Notes: generated by a model from the sequence alone, not told the origin. A stretch of DNA of 64,000 nt from an uncultured Christensenella sp. (GCA_910577055.1 CAJTKX010000002.1:62001-126000), one strand, 5' to 3'; positions 15,908-25,193 are shown, numbered from the stretch's first letter. Program-made: numbers and translations.

Positions 15908-16834
15908 ATGAGAATATATTTTTTATCGTACAAGCCCGCCATTTTAAAATTGAACGGGCTTTACGTCGGCGGAATAGACCTTTTCGAGCGGCATATTGAA
16001 ATCGACATTTCCGACAGCGTGCTTGCGGAAATCGTGCCGGGCGAAAATTTACAGCCCGTCAACTTTTTTATAAACGAAAAACTGCTTTTCGAGCCGCCCG
16101 CGTTTATGGACGTGTATCTTATGGACGGCGAGGCGCTTATTTATATACGCGAATACGGCAACAAAAACGTTGCGCTTAACGTTATAAACCAAACGCGGTT
16201 TTGCGGAAATTTGATAACGGTGTTTGCGCAAGGCGGCGTGTTTGCATCAATCGAGGGCGGGGAATATTCCTTACTTCCCCTATCCTCTAAATTTTACGGC
16301 GCACGGTTCGAAGAAAAAACGCTTGCGGGCATACCCGTGCTTGCGGTTTGGGGCGGCAACGCGCTTATGATTGTTTCGGACAAGGGCAAGCGGATTTTTT
16401 TGAACGAGGTTGAAAGCGCGGAGTTCGGCGACAGACTCGAAGTGACGGTTGCTTTCGAAACTTGCACGGCAGCAAAAGCGAATTGCGCGTACGGTTATGA
16501 CGGGGAACAGCTGAGCCTTTTATCGAGCAAGACGGTTGAAACTTGCCCGCCGGAAAGAAACGTGCTGCACTTTGCGTTTTTCGAAAGCGTGGTGACGTGC
16601 GGCGACTACGCGCGATACCTCGATGACGAGTTGAAAGCAAAGGCGGGAGTTTTGAAGAATTATTTGGGCGAGTTTGTAAGCGTAACCGTGCCGACCGAAA
16701 AGTTTTACGCCGAGCACGGCGATATCCGCGCGGCGGGGCTTGTTTACCCGAAAGCCGCAAATCTTTTCGAGGTAAAGTACTTCTCCGTGGACTTAAACGG
16801 AGATAAAATAAGCAACGTTTACCCCGTAGAATAA
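15908..16834 (+). CDS. Conserved-looking protein of unknown function, beta-rich
   Basis: A 308-residue protein with no signal peptide and no membrane segment. Alternating hydrophobic strands dominate (MRIYFLSYKPAILKLNGLYV at the start; later FCGNLITVFAQGGVFASI and ALMIVSDKGKRIFL). The C-terminal 90 residues are more helical and mixed. Codon use and composition match the neighbours, so the gene looks real. I do not recognise the family. It is divergent from the RsfA-like gene, suggesting joint regulation. Confidence 0.7.
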   Translation: MRIYFLSYKPAILKLNGLYVGGIDLFERHIEIDISDSVLAEIVPGENLQPVNFFINEKLLFEPPAFMDVYLMDGEALIYIREYGNKNVALNVINQTRFCGNLITVFAQGGVFASIEGGEYSLLPLSSKFYGARFEEKTLAGIPVLAVWGGNALMIVSDKGKRIFLNEVESAEFGDRLEVTVAFETCTAAKANCAYGYDGEQLSLLSSKTVETCPPERNVLHFAFFESVVTCGDYARYLDDELKAKAGVLKNYLGEFVSVTVPTEKFYAEHGDIRAAGLVYPKAANLFEVKYFSVDLNGDKISNVYPVE

Positions 16835-16842
16835 AATTAAAA

Positions 16843-16876
16843 AAGCGCCCCGCGTGCATTTGCACGCGGGGCGCTT
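16843..16876. terminator. Bidirectional terminator
   Basis: Perfect 16-bp stem AAGCGCCCCGCGTGCA / TGCACGCGGGGCGCTT with a 2-base loop. Confidence 0.9.
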
Positions 16877-16912
16877 CTAATTACCATAATGTTGCCTTAA
16901 TTAAACAATATA

Positions 16913-18862
16913 TTAACACCCGCGGGAGCCGCCGCCTCCGCCGCCTCCGCCGGACGAACCGCCGTGACCGCCGCCTCCGCCCGAGGAACGGGGCGCGCCC
17001 GCGCTGCAACTGCGGGACATTGCCGAGGATATTGCGCCGACGCTTATTCCGCTTTCGATATAGTCGGGCACTGCGTAATTAAGCGAAGCAAAGCGCTTTT
17101 TTACCTTGTCGCTTATGCCCATTATAAGGCAATACGGCAAAATGTCTGCAAAATAGTAAGGGTTTTCGTCGAAAAGTACTTGTATGCGCGGCAGCTCCGC
17201 TTTCAATAAAAAGGTTTTAAACCCGCGCATTTTGCCGTAGTCGGATAAAACTTCGGGCGTTCTTCTGTCCCGTATAATGAACCTAAGCACAAACGCGCCC
17301 AACGCCCACATTATAGGCGCAATATATATCAGCCCGCAGTAGTCGTACGCAGTCAGTCCGAATATGAAATAAAATGCGCCGAAAGTTAGCCCGTAGAACG
17401 CAATGGGGAATATTATGGGGATTATCATCTTCATATTTTCGAAATGAAGAATAGGTAAATTGCCCACGACCATAAACAAAAGGAACAACACCGGCAAAGC
17501 GGAAGCGTTCAAAATACTGAAATAAATTACCGTTGCAACGGTAGGCACAAGGCTTAAAAACATTACGAGCGTGCGGTACTTGAAATTGCTTACATAAGTT
17601 ACCGAATGTTCGGTATCGCCCTCCAAAACCAACAGCTCGGCAACCTTGTAAAGCAGTCTTTTTTGTTCGTAGGTTGCGTGCGCGGTAAATTGCAAGGTCG
17701 AAAACGTGAAGCCATCTCCGCCGATGCCCGAAAACAGCGTGTTGAAGTACAGCTCTTCCGATTCGGTTGCAAAGCACTTTTTTGCGGGCAGCGTCAATCT
17801 TTGGGACAGCTCCATTCCCTCTTTATACTCTATTTCGGGATTGATATTGGCTTTTAAAATACAATGCCTTGACCCGTTTGCGGTTACGGTTATTATGCCC
17901 AAGCCCGCCCACTTTAAAATAAGCGCGGAGGTGTCCTTCCTTTTTGCGCCCATTCTCCAAATCGAGGCAAAACGCATTACGGGCATACCCTCTGGAGGGT
18001 AAAACTCCACAGTTTCAATCGTCTTTTTGGGTAGGTGCGTAATAATGATAACGGCAACCGCAATAATTCCCGCAAAAGCGATAAGTGCAAAAATTACATA
18101 GTACCAATAAAAGGTTTTTTGCACGTTGAAATAGCCGTCGGGCAAAATCGCTTGCACGGTATAGCCGACGTTTTCATCTTGCGGAAACGCCTTTATATAA
18201 ACGACGTTGCCCTCAACGTACCCATATTCGCCCGTTTGCGGCGTCCACGTCATTTTGTCGTTGGTGCGGAAGGTTACGTTGGATAAGTCTGCGTCATCGG
18301 GGAATGTGACTTTTGCGTTGAACTCGTTTGTGAAAGCCATAGCGTAGCCCAACACGTCGAAAGTGAAATCGTCGAACCCGCGCACCTTGTCGTCGTGCAT
18401 ATCGTAAACGTAGTTTAAAACGAAAGTGTGAACGCCCTCATCGATATACCCCGCGGGGTTTTGCATTTTTATGGAATAAAACTCGCTGTTGTTGTAAAGG
18501 CTTTGCGTTACCTTGCAATCGCCGCCGTCAAACGTTACGGAAACATTCGACAGCCCCGCTATGTAAGCGCCGCCGTTCTTCTGCGCGCCGTCCACTACGC
18601 GAACGGTTGTGCTTATGCGCTGAATATCGCGGATTATGCCCGTGTTTATTCCGCCGTTTAAAAACCGAACTTCCAAAGTTTCGCAAACTTCGAAGGTTTT
18701 GTCCTTATTGACGTTAATTTCAACGCTGATTTTATCGAAGCGGTAGTTGTCGTTCACGGAAACGGCGGAAGCGGGCGCAAACGAGCCGCATACCGCCGCA
18801 ACCACCGTACCGATTATTAATAAAAGTAAAATTAAAAATTTGCGTTTTACAAAAGTTTTCAT
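16913..18862 (-). CDS. DUF2207 family membrane protein
   Basis: A 649-residue protein with an N-terminal signal peptide or anchor (FLILLLLIIGTVVAAVCGSF). An extracytoplasmic beta domain follows at about residues 40-250 (DUF2207; it begins YRFDKISVEINVNKDKTFEV), then a membrane helix near 260, a cytosolic stretch, and four more helices at about 430-550. The end is the glycine-rich low-complexity tail typical of this family, here finishing SRGC. Function of DUF2207 proteins is unknown; they are abundant in Firmicutes envelopes. Confidence 0.88.
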   Translation of the reverse strand: MKTFVKRKFLILLLLIIGTVVAAVCGSFAPASAVSVNDNYRFDKISVEINVNKDKTFEVCETLEVRFLNGGINTGIIRDIQRISTTVRVVDGAQKNGGAYIAGLSNVSVTFDGGDCKVTQSLYNNSEFYSIKMQNPAGYIDEGVHTFVLNYVYDMHDDKVRGFDDFTFDVLGYAMAFTNEFNAKVTFPDDADLSNVTFRTNDKMTWTPQTGEYGYVEGNVVYIKAFPQDENVGYTVQAILPDGYFNVQKTFYWYYVIFALIAFAGIIAVAVIIITHLPKKTIETVEFYPPEGMPVMRFASIWRMGAKRKDTSALILKWAGLGIITVTANGSRHCILKANINPEIEYKEGMELSQRLTLPAKKCFATESEELYFNTLFSGIGGDGFTFSTLQFTAHATYEQKRLLYKVAELLVLEGDTEHSVTYVSNFKYRTLVMFLSLVPTVATVIYFSILNASALPVLFLLFMVVGNLPILHFENMKMIIPIIFPIAFYGLTFGAFYFIFGLTAYDYCGLIYIAPIMWALGAFVLRFIIRDRRTPEVLSDYGKMRGFKTFLLKAELPRIQVLFDENPYYFADILPYCLIMGISDKVKKRFASLNYAVPDYIESGISVGAISSAMSRSCSAGAPRSSGGGGGHGGSSGGGGGGGGSRGC

Positions 18863-18873
18863 AGCTATTAAAA

Positions 18874-18894
18874 AAGGGCGCGCCGCGCGCCCTT
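18874..18894 (-). terminator. Short GC hairpin between mntR and DUF2207
   Basis: AAGGGCGCG / CGCGCCCTT with a 3-base loop, downstream of mntR on minus. Confidence 0.6.
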
Positions 18895-18917
18895 AAATTT
18901 TATTAATGGTTTTAATA

Positions 18918-19286
18918 TTAATTTTTACCGTTCGCAACGAACGACTTCATCATTTCGAAAGTCGCGTCCGAAATAACGTGCTCCATTTCGCAAGCGTCTG
19001 CGTCCGCGTCCGCCTCGTTTACGCCGTGCATCAAAAGAAACTCCTTTATTACGCAGTGCATTTCGTAAATTTTTAGCGCGTATTCCTCTCCCTTCGCGGT
19101 AAGATAAATATGCATACCGTCGAACTCGACGTAGCCGCTTCCCTCTAAAATTTTTATCGCCTTTTGCACGGCGGGCTGAGATACGCCGATTTTACGCGCA
19201 ACGTCTACGCGGTGAACGAACTCCGTTTCACGCGATAGTAAAAGTATACATTCAAGATAATCTTCGGAAGATTGATTGTGTTTCAT
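18918..19286 (-). CDS. mntR: DtxR/MntR-type metal-dependent regulator
   Basis: A 122-residue winged-helix repressor. The HTH is RVDVARKIGVSQPAVQKAIK. Residues equivalent to the MntR manganese site are all present: Asp9 and Glu12 (SEDYLECI), a His in KIYEMHCVIKEF, and the E-x2-E-H pattern in CEMEHVIS. This supports manganese over iron sensing. The protein ends soon after the dimerisation helix and lacks the SH3-like domain of IdeR. No manganese transporter lies adjacent, so its targets are elsewhere. Confidence 0.85.
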   Translation of the reverse strand: MKHNQSSEDYLECILLLSRETEFVHRVDVARKIGVSQPAVQKAIKILEGSGYVEFDGMHIYLTAKGEEYALKIYEMHCVIKEFLLMHGVNEADADADACEMEHVISDATFEMMKSFVANGKN

Positions 19287-19350
19287 AAAGCTATTATATT
19301 ATAAATTTTACGTTTTGTCAATACGGAAAGTTAACTGCGGTTTATGCGTT

Positions 19351-20427
19351 TTATTCTTCGCCCGCAAGTTGAGCTTCGCGCTCGGCAACAGCCAACGCTT
19401 CAATCATCGCGCCGATATCGCCCATAATAAATTCGGTAAGATTATATACGGACAAACCTATGCGGTGGTCGGTAACTCTGCCTTGCGGGAAGTTGTAGGT
19501 GCGTATTCTTTCGCTTCTGTCACCCCGCCCGACAAGTGATTTTCGGTGCTCGTCGTAAGCCGATTGGTTTTGGGAATTGTAATAGTCGTACAAGCGCGAA
19601 CGCAAAACCTTGAACGCCTTGTCCTTGTTTTTAAGCTGACTGCGCTCGTCCTGGCAAGTAACCACAAGCCCCGTGGGGAAGTGGGTTATGCGGATTGCGG
19701 TTTCCGTCTTGTTTACTTTCTGTCCGCCCGCGCCCGACGAACGGTATACGTCCACGCGGATATCTTCGTCGCGGATTTCGACCTCTACGTCCTCCGCCTC
19801 GGGCAAAACCGCAACCGTAACCGTTGAAGTGTGCACACGCCCTTGCGACTCGGTTTCGGGCACGCGCTGAACGCGGTGAACGCCGCTTTCGAACTTCAAC
19901 TGCTTATATGCGTCCTTGCCCGCGACGTTGAAAACAACTTCCTTTATGCCGCCAAGCTCGGTTTCGTTTATATCCACAAGCTCTACTTTAAGGCGATGGC
20001 GTTCGCAGTAGTTTAAGTACATTCTGTACAGTTCGTACGCAAACAGCGCAGCCTCTTCGCCGCCCGCGCCGCCGCGAATTTCCACTATGCAGTTTCTGTC
20101 GTCGTTCTTGTCCTTTGGCAAAAGAAGTATTTTCAATTCTTCGGTAAGCGCGGCAAGCTTTTCCTTACAGTCCTCTATTTCGGAGTACAAAAGCTCGCGC
20201 ATTTCAAGGTCCGGCTCGGTTTTTACCGCGTCCTCCGCTTGCGTTTTCTGTTTTTCGACTTCGGCGTATTCGGCGTACTTTTGCGCGGTTTCGGCAATCT
20301 CGGCTTGCGCCTTTGCCGTTTTCGTCCACTCGGCTGTGTCGGAAATTATAGCGGGGTCGCTCATCTTTTGCGACAGCTCATCATACCGCGCGTATATGTC
20401 CTTTAATTTTTCAATCATTTTACTCAT
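19351..20427 (-). CDS. prfA: Peptide chain release factor 1
   Basis: Recognises UAA and UAG stops and triggers peptide release. The 358-residue protein has the GGQ motif in SSGAGGQKVNKTETAIR and the RF1-type flank RVPETESQGRVHTSTVTV. It follows the DUF1385-PrmC fusion; PrmC methylates the GGQ glutamine of this factor, so enzyme and substrate are adjacent. The start region has no strong ribosome site; a second ATG lies three codons in. Confidence 0.95.
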   Translation of the reverse strand: MSKMIEKLKDIYARYDELSQKMSDPAIISDTAEWTKTAKAQAEIAETAQKYAEYAEVEKQKTQAEDAVKTEPDLEMRELLYSEIEDCKEKLAALTEELKILLLPKDKNDDRNCIVEIRGGAGGEEAALFAYELYRMYLNYCERHRLKVELVDINETELGGIKEVVFNVAGKDAYKQLKFESGVHRVQRVPETESQGRVHTSTVTVAVLPEAEDVEVEIRDEDIRVDVYRSSGAGGQKVNKTETAIRITHFPTGLVVTCQDERSQLKNKDKAFKVLRSRLYDYYNSQNQSAYDEHRKSLVGRGDRSERIRTYNFPQGRVTDHRIGLSVYNLTEFIMGDIGAMIEALAVAEREAQLAGEE

Positions 20428-20437
20428 ATAAAGCCCG

Positions 20438-20466
20438 TTTTGCCCTCCCGCTCGGGGAGGGCAAAA
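20438..20466 (-). terminator. Hairpin between the PrmC fusion gene and prfA
   Basis: Stem TTTTGCCCTCCC / GGGAGGGCAAAA with a 5-base loop, and a U-run in the stem. It could attenuate read-through into prfA. Confidence 0.6.
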
Positions 20467-20474
20467 TTTTTAAT

Positions 20475-22304
20475 TTAAAATACTATTTTTAAGAAACGCT
20501 CTACGCCCGACAAATCTTTAAGCACTATCGCGTAGTCGCGCTTATGGAAAATTTGCAAAATGTCGTTCGTTTGTCCTTCGCCGCACTCCAATATCAGCAT
20601 ACCGCCCTTGACGAGGTAGCTCCTTACGTCGGCGGCTAAGCGGCGGTAAAATTCAAGCCCGTCCTCTCCGCCGTCAAGCGCGACCTTAGGCTCGTACTCT
20701 CGCACTTCCTTTTGCAAGGTTGGAATTTCGCCGCTTTTGATATACGGGGGATTACAAACGATTATATTGAACCGTCCGCGCACGTTTCTGAACAAATCGC
20801 TCACCGTGAAATGCACGGCAACGTCGTTGCGCCTTGCGTTTTCTTCGGCAAGCATAATCGCCGCGTCCGATACGTCCGCCGCGCTCACGATTACGTTTTT
20901 TCCCTTTAACGCCTTGGCAACCGATACTGCAACACAGCCCGAGCCGGTGCACATATCCAAAATTCTGTCGCCCTCTTCCGCGCTCTTTACCACGCAATCG
21001 GCTAAAAGCTCGGTTTCGGGGCGGGGAATAAGCGCGCGCTCGTCAACCTTAATGTTGCAACCGTAAAAGTCGGTATCGCCTATAACATACCAAAGCGGTC
21101 TGCCCGTCAAACGCTGTTCGGCTATCTCTGCAATCTCTTTGCTTTCGGAGGGTTTTACGGTGCGCTCGTTTTTCAGTTCGCTGCGCTTGATATCGAGAAC
21201 TATTGAGAATATCCACTCGGCGTCGCTTTCGTCAATGCCTTTTTCTTGGAATTTGGCTTTTGTTTCCTCCAACATTTTGGAGAGTATTCCGCCCGTTACG
21301 AACGTCGTTTCGGGCACGGTTTCGTCTGCGTCCATTTCAAGAACCTTATTGAATGCGGCTATTGCCACTTCTACCATATCTTCGGTAGGCTCACGCGTGG
21401 TAAGCGCCCTTTGAAGGAGCAGCCCCGGCGCTTTAAGAACCTTTACGAACTTGTTGTCGAATTTGGCAAGGAATTTCAAAACCTCGTACGAAACGCCCGC
21501 GATTATGGGCAACAAGACTATCTCTATTGCAAGATTTATAAAGAATTTGGCAACGCCGCTTGTAATATGGGGAACCAATTCGTAAAAGCCCCAACCCACA
21601 AGGGAAATTATAACTATGTTGATTATTAAAACGATGAACAAAAACGATGTGCCGCACCTATCGTGCAAGCGGGTGCACTGCATAACGTTTTCGGGGGTCA
21701 GCTCTACGCCTTGTTCGTAGGCGTTAATGGTTTTATGCTCCGCGCCGTGGTACATATACAGTCTGCGGATATCCTTTAAAAGCAGAATAAGCCCCAAATA
21801 CGCAAGGAAAATAACCAACTTGAAAACGCCCAACAGAACGTATTCCCAAACGGTGAACTGCACGGCGGGAATCAACGACACTATGAAACGGGGCAAAAAG
21901 ATAAAGATGCCCACGGCAAGCACGATACCGATAACCACCGATATAGTGGAAATGATATCCATTGCGCTGACCTTGAACTTTTCGGCAAGCCATTTTTGCA
22001 GCTTGCCCGCGTCCTCGTCGTCCTCGCCGTAGACCGCGGCGGAGCGCATAAGCGTCTTTGTGCCGCTTATAAGCGACAGCACAAGGTTGACGACGCCGCG
22101 CACGAAGGGGATTTTGCTCGCCTTTTTGGTGCTTTCTTTGCGGTTTATGCGTTTTGCTTCGACCTGCACTTCGCCGTTAGGGTCGCGAACGGCAGTAGCC
22201 ATACAGCTTTTGCCCATCATCATAACGCCTTCTAAAACCGCTTGCCCGCCTATATAGGTGCCGCACTTTTTAGTTTTTTTCTTTTTTTCTTTCTTTTCGG
22301 ACAT
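20475..22304 (-). CDS. prmC: DUF1385 membrane domain fused to PrmC glutamine methyltransferase
   Basis: One uninterrupted 609-residue frame. Residues 1 to about 320 form a DUF1385 protein: YIGGQAVLEGVMMMGKS, RGVVNLVLSLISGTKTLMRS, several membrane helices, and MYHGAEHKTINAYEQG with CTRLHDRCGTSF. Residues about 330-609 are PrmC: the helical N-domain, RALIPRPETELL, the SAM loop LDMCTGSGCVAVSVAK, and the catalytic NPPYI. PrmC N5-methylates the GGQ glutamine of release factors. DUF1385 and prmC are usually separate neighbours upstream of prfA in Clostridia; here they are joined in frame. No frameshift is evident. Confidence 0.9.
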   Translation of the reverse strand: MSEKKEKKKKTKKCGTYIGGQAVLEGVMMMGKSCMATAVRDPNGEVQVEAKRINRKESTKKASKIPFVRGVVNLVLSLISGTKTLMRSAAVYGEDDEDAGKLQKWLAEKFKVSAMDIISTISVVIGIVLAVGIFIFLPRFIVSLIPAVQFTVWEYVLLGVFKLVIFLAYLGLILLLKDIRRLYMYHGAEHKTINAYEQGVELTPENVMQCTRLHDRCGTSFLFIVLIINIVIISLVGWGFYELVPHITSGVAKFFINLAIEIVLLPIIAGVSYEVLKFLAKFDNKFVKVLKAPGLLLQRALTTREPTEDMVEVAIAAFNKVLEMDADETVPETTFVTGGILSKMLEETKAKFQEKGIDESDAEWIFSIVLDIKRSELKNERTVKPSESKEIAEIAEQRLTGRPLWYVIGDTDFYGCNIKVDERALIPRPETELLADCVVKSAEEGDRILDMCTGSGCVAVSVAKALKGKNVIVSAADVSDAAIMLAEENARRNDVAVHFTVSDLFRNVRGRFNIIVCNPPYIKSGEIPTLQKEVREYEPKVALDGGEDGLEFYRRLAADVRSYLVKGGMLILECGEGQTNDILQIFHKRDYAIVLKDLSGVERFLKIVF

Positions 22305-22331
22305 TTCAAAAAAACTTTTTTAAAAGAATAA

Positions 22332-22360
22332 TAGCTCCAAACGTTAATTCTTTGGAGCTA
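22332..22360 (-). terminator. Terminator of rpmE
   Basis: Stem TAGCTCCAAA / TTTGGAGCTA with a 9-base loop, just after the rpmE stop; weak T-run. Confidence 0.6.
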
Positions 22361-22367
22361 CACACGA

Positions 22368-22571
22368 TTAAAGTTTATACTTCTTGTTGAACTTTTCTAC
22401 ACGACCGCCTGTGTCAACCAACTTCTGTTTACCCGTGAAGAAAGGGTGGCACTTATTACAAATATCAACCTTTAACGTTTCAACGTTTTTGGTAGTACCG
22501 GTCTTGAACGTAGCTCCGCAAGCGCATACAACCGTTACTTCATGATAATCGGGATGTATCTCGGGCTTCAT
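22368..22571 (-). CDS. rpmE: 50S ribosomal protein L31, zinc form
   Basis: A 67-residue L31 of the Cys+ type: [14 protein letters not shown] near residue 14 and [13 protein letters not shown] near residue 37 supply the zinc ligands. It has its own promoter and a ribosome site (GAGGTGAGATGAAATG). It is monocistronic, followed by a hairpin. Confidence 0.95.
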   Translation of the reverse strand: MKPEIHPDYHEVTVVCACGATFKTGTTKNVETLKVDICNKCHPFFTGKQKLVDTGGRVEKFNKKYKL

Positions 22572-22609
22572 TTCATCTCACCTCGCAAAATTTCTTCTGA
22601 TGCTAAACT

Positions 22610-22638
22610 ATTATATAACAATAATATTTCGTAGTCAA
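22610..22638 (-). promoter_or_regulatory. Sigma-A promoter of rpmE
   Basis: Minus strand TTGACT, 17 bp, TATAAT. Confidence 0.82.
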
Positions 22639-22671
22639 TCAATTTTAAGGCACGTTAACGAAATTTTAAAT

Positions 22672-22692
22672 AGCAAAGAAAATTTGTGAAAT
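22672..22692 (+). repeat. End fragment of the 180-bp dispersed repeat
   Basis: TAGCAAAGAAAATTTGTGAA is identical to the right end of the copy at 47195-47372. Only this end is present here, between two divergent promoters. Confidence 0.55.
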
Positions 22693-22703
22693 GAAATTTT
22701 TAG

Positions 22704-22732
22704 TTGCAAAAAAGCGCGTTTTGGTATATAAT
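22704..22732 (+). promoter_or_regulatory. Promoter of the dehydrogenase gene
   Basis: TTGCAA, 17 bp, TATAAT; the ATG follows 11 bp later. Confidence 0.72.
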
Positions 22733-22743
22733 GCATATTAATT

Positions 22744-23760
22744 ATGGATAGTTGGATTTTAAAAGGAGTGAAACACCTCGTGAACGAACCCGCGAGCGTG
22801 AACATCACCTCTTCAACCCAAATTAAAATTAAGGTTACGCACTTGATGCTGACCGACTTCGACGAGGTGCTGTATAACGGCGGCTTCGATATCTCGTACC
22901 CTAAAATTCCCGGACGCGCGGCTGTCGGTATAGTTATGGAAACGGGCGACAATTGCTACGGCTTGGAAAAGGGCACGCGCGTTTATTTCGAGCCGACCCG
23001 TCCTTGCGGCGACTGTTTGCCTTGCAAAAGCGGAAAAGCCAAGGAATGTACCAACGTTTTAAACGCGGGCAAGGACTTCGACGGGTTTATGCGCGATTTC
23101 GTTGTGTGCGAATATAACGAGGTAGCCCCCTTACCCGACTCGGTAAGCGATTTTCAAGCGCTTTGCATAGAAACTATCGGTATTGCGGAAAATATTTACG
23201 ACAAACTCAATCTTTCTGCGGGTCAGAGAGTGGCGATAATCGGCGCGGACTTTTCGGGCAATATTATCGCGCAAGTTTTGCAGTATCACAAAGTAATACC
23301 AATTATTATCGACAACAACGCATACAACCTTGAAAGCGCGAAAAGGTGCGGCATTTACTACGCCTTTGCGGGCGACGACGATTTGGAAAACAATATGAAC
23401 AGCGCGACAAGCGGCAACCTTTGCGACGCAGCGGTGTATTGCGCTACCTCACGTCTGCCCCTATCCCTTGCCACAAGACTTGTCGGCAACGGAAAAACGG
23501 TGGTTATAAGCTGCCAATCGGAAATAAACGCAAGCCTTTCCGCACGCGACGTTTTAAACAAAAATTTGCAAGTTTTGGGCGTTTCGCAAGCGTACGATTA
23601 CACCGATACGGTTATAAATATGTTGGTGCATAACGCGGTGGACGTGGACCACTTCGCAAAAGAGATTTTGACGGAGTATAACCCCGCGGCGCTTTTGGAG
23701 AGTCGTAGCGCTTCGACCGTCAAAAAAAGCAAGATGACGATACTGAAAATGGTGCTTTAA
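22744..23760 (+). CDS. MDR-superfamily alcohol-dehydrogenase-like protein lacking the catalytic zinc ligands
   Basis: A 338-residue medium-chain dehydrogenase-like protein. The structural zinc loop is intact: CGDCLPCKSGKAKEC at about residues 98-112. At the catalytic site, the usual Cys of CxxD is replaced (VTHLMLTDFDE) and the usual GHE is GRA (KIPGRAAVGIV), so two normal zinc ligands are missing. The Rossmann loop reads IIGADFSGNI in place of the usual GxGxxG. It may be a zinc-independent reductase or a non-catalytic relative. The start at 22744 has no clear ribosome site. Confidence 0.82.
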   Translation: MDSWILKGVKHLVNEPASVNITSSTQIKIKVTHLMLTDFDEVLYNGGFDISYPKIPGRAAVGIVMETGDNCYGLEKGTRVYFEPTRPCGDCLPCKSGKAKECTNVLNAGKDFDGFMRDFVVCEYNEVAPLPDSVSDFQALCIETIGIAENIYDKLNLSAGQRVAIIGADFSGNIIAQVLQYHKVIPIIIDNNAYNLESAKRCGIYYAFAGDDDLENNMNSATSGNLCDAAVYCATSRLPLSLATRLVGNGKTVVISCQSEINASLSARDVLNKNLQVLGVSQAYDYTDTVINMLVHNAVDVDHFAKEILTEYNPAALLESRSASTVKKSKMTILKMVL

Positions 23761-23783
23761 ACTCTTTCCCGCGCAGTCGAACT

Positions 23784-25193
23784 ATGCGCAATTTCCCAAA
23801 GTTATTTTTAAAACCGAATTTTTGGATAATAGTTTTAATTGCGGCACAGATTGCCGCAATTATTTTTTTATGCCTATATCTGCCCGCGTTTTTGCCGATA
23901 ACCGTTGCATTTGCCGCAGTGTGGGTTTTAACGGCAGTGACAAGCGTAGTGCTTTTGTTGAGGTGCGGCTCGTCGGAGGTAAAGTGCGCGTGGTTCATAA
24001 TTATAGCGACGGTGCCAATAGCGGGCGCGCTGATATTTTTTATTGCAACGGCTAAGCCCAAGCCGCACGGCGTTTTAAAGATAAATTCCGAAGAAACGGG
24101 GCTTGCCAAGGCGGCGAATATCGTTTGCGGAACGGCGCTTGCCGGCTACGACAAGGCGAAGTATTTTTCAACGGGAATGAAGTTTTGGAACTGCGCGATT
24201 GCCGAAATAGAAAGCGCAAGAAAATCCGTCTGCATAGAGTTCTTTATAATAAGCCGAGGTCAACTTTTTAACCGCGTTATGGGCGCGCTTGAAACGGCGC
24301 GGGCGCGTGGCGCGGAAATTAAAATTATTTGCGACGGCGTGGGTTCGGCGTTCAGAATAAACCGCAAGGACATAAAGCGGCTGCAAAAAGCGGGTATGAA
24401 AGTTAAAGTTTTTAATCGCTTGCCCCCCTTCCCCCGTGCCAATATAAATTTGCGCGACCACCGCAAGATTATTACCGTGGACGGACGCGTTGCTTTTACG
24501 GGGGGAGTAAACCTTGCCGACGAGTATATTAACCTTGACAGCCCCTACGGGTTTTGGAAGGACACGGGGCTTGCCGTATACGGCGAAGCGGCGAAGGTGT
24601 TCGAGGGAATGTTTTCGGCAATGTGGAACGGGCGACACGAAATGCCCGCACCCGCCCGCGGAGAGAAAAACTGTTTGCCGTTTTACGACAGCCCCGACTG
24701 CAAGACCTTTTGCGAGGACGCATACATTGCGGCGATAAGCTCCGCCAACGAACGGGTGCATATCTTCACGCCCTATTTTTGCGTAAGCGAAAAGGCGGCG
24801 GCAGCGCTTGCGTTCACTGCGCAGCGCGGCGTGGACGTGACTGTTATAATTCCGCATATCCCGGATAAAAAATATGCGTTCGAGGTATCCAAAGCCTTTG
24901 CGCAAAGCCTTAAAAAAAGCGGAGTGAAATTCTACGAATACACCCCCGGTTTTATGCACGCAAAGACGGTTATTTGCGACGACAGCGTATTTTTGGGCAG
25001 TTATAACTTCGACTTTCGCTCAACCCACTACAACTACGAGTGCGGCGTTCTGTTCAATGAGGATATTTGCGCCGAGGTAGAGCGCGACTTTCAAAACAGC
25101 CTTGCACTGTCTACCGAGATGCAAGCCGGAAAGCTTTCCCGTTTAAAAAGGCTTTCATGCTTTATCCTTAGGCTGTTCGCCCCGCTGATTTAA
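23784..25193 (+). CDS. cls: Cardiolipin synthase (phospholipase D family)
   Basis: Condenses two phosphatidylglycerols into cardiolipin and glycerol at the membrane. The 469-residue protein has two N-terminal membrane helices (residues about 12-60), and the two catalytic HKD motifs are HRKIITVDG near residue 230 and HAKTVICDDSVFLGSYNFD near residue 390. It follows the MDR gene by 23 bp, possibly in one transcript. The yfcE promoter overlaps its downstream region. Confidence 0.93.
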   Translation: MRNFPKLFLKPNFWIIVLIAAQIAAIIFLCLYLPAFLPITVAFAAVWVLTAVTSVVLLLRCGSSEVKCAWFIIIATVPIAGALIFFIATAKPKPHGVLKINSEETGLAKAANIVCGTALAGYDKAKYFSTGMKFWNCAIAEIESARKSVCIEFFIISRGQLFNRVMGALETARARGAEIKIICDGVGSAFRINRKDIKRLQKAGMKVKVFNRLPPFPRANINLRDHRKIITVDGRVAFTGGVNLADEYINLDSPYGFWKDTGLAVYGEAAKVFEGMFSAMWNGRHEMPAPARGEKNCLPFYDSPDCKTFCEDAYIAAISSANERVHIFTPYFCVSEKAAAALAFTAQRGVDVTVIIPHIPDKKYAFEVSKAFAQSLKKSGVKFYEYTPGFMHAKTVICDDSVFLGSYNFDFRSTHYNYECGVLFNEDICAEVERDFQNSLALSTEMQAGKLSRLKRLSCFILRLFAPLI

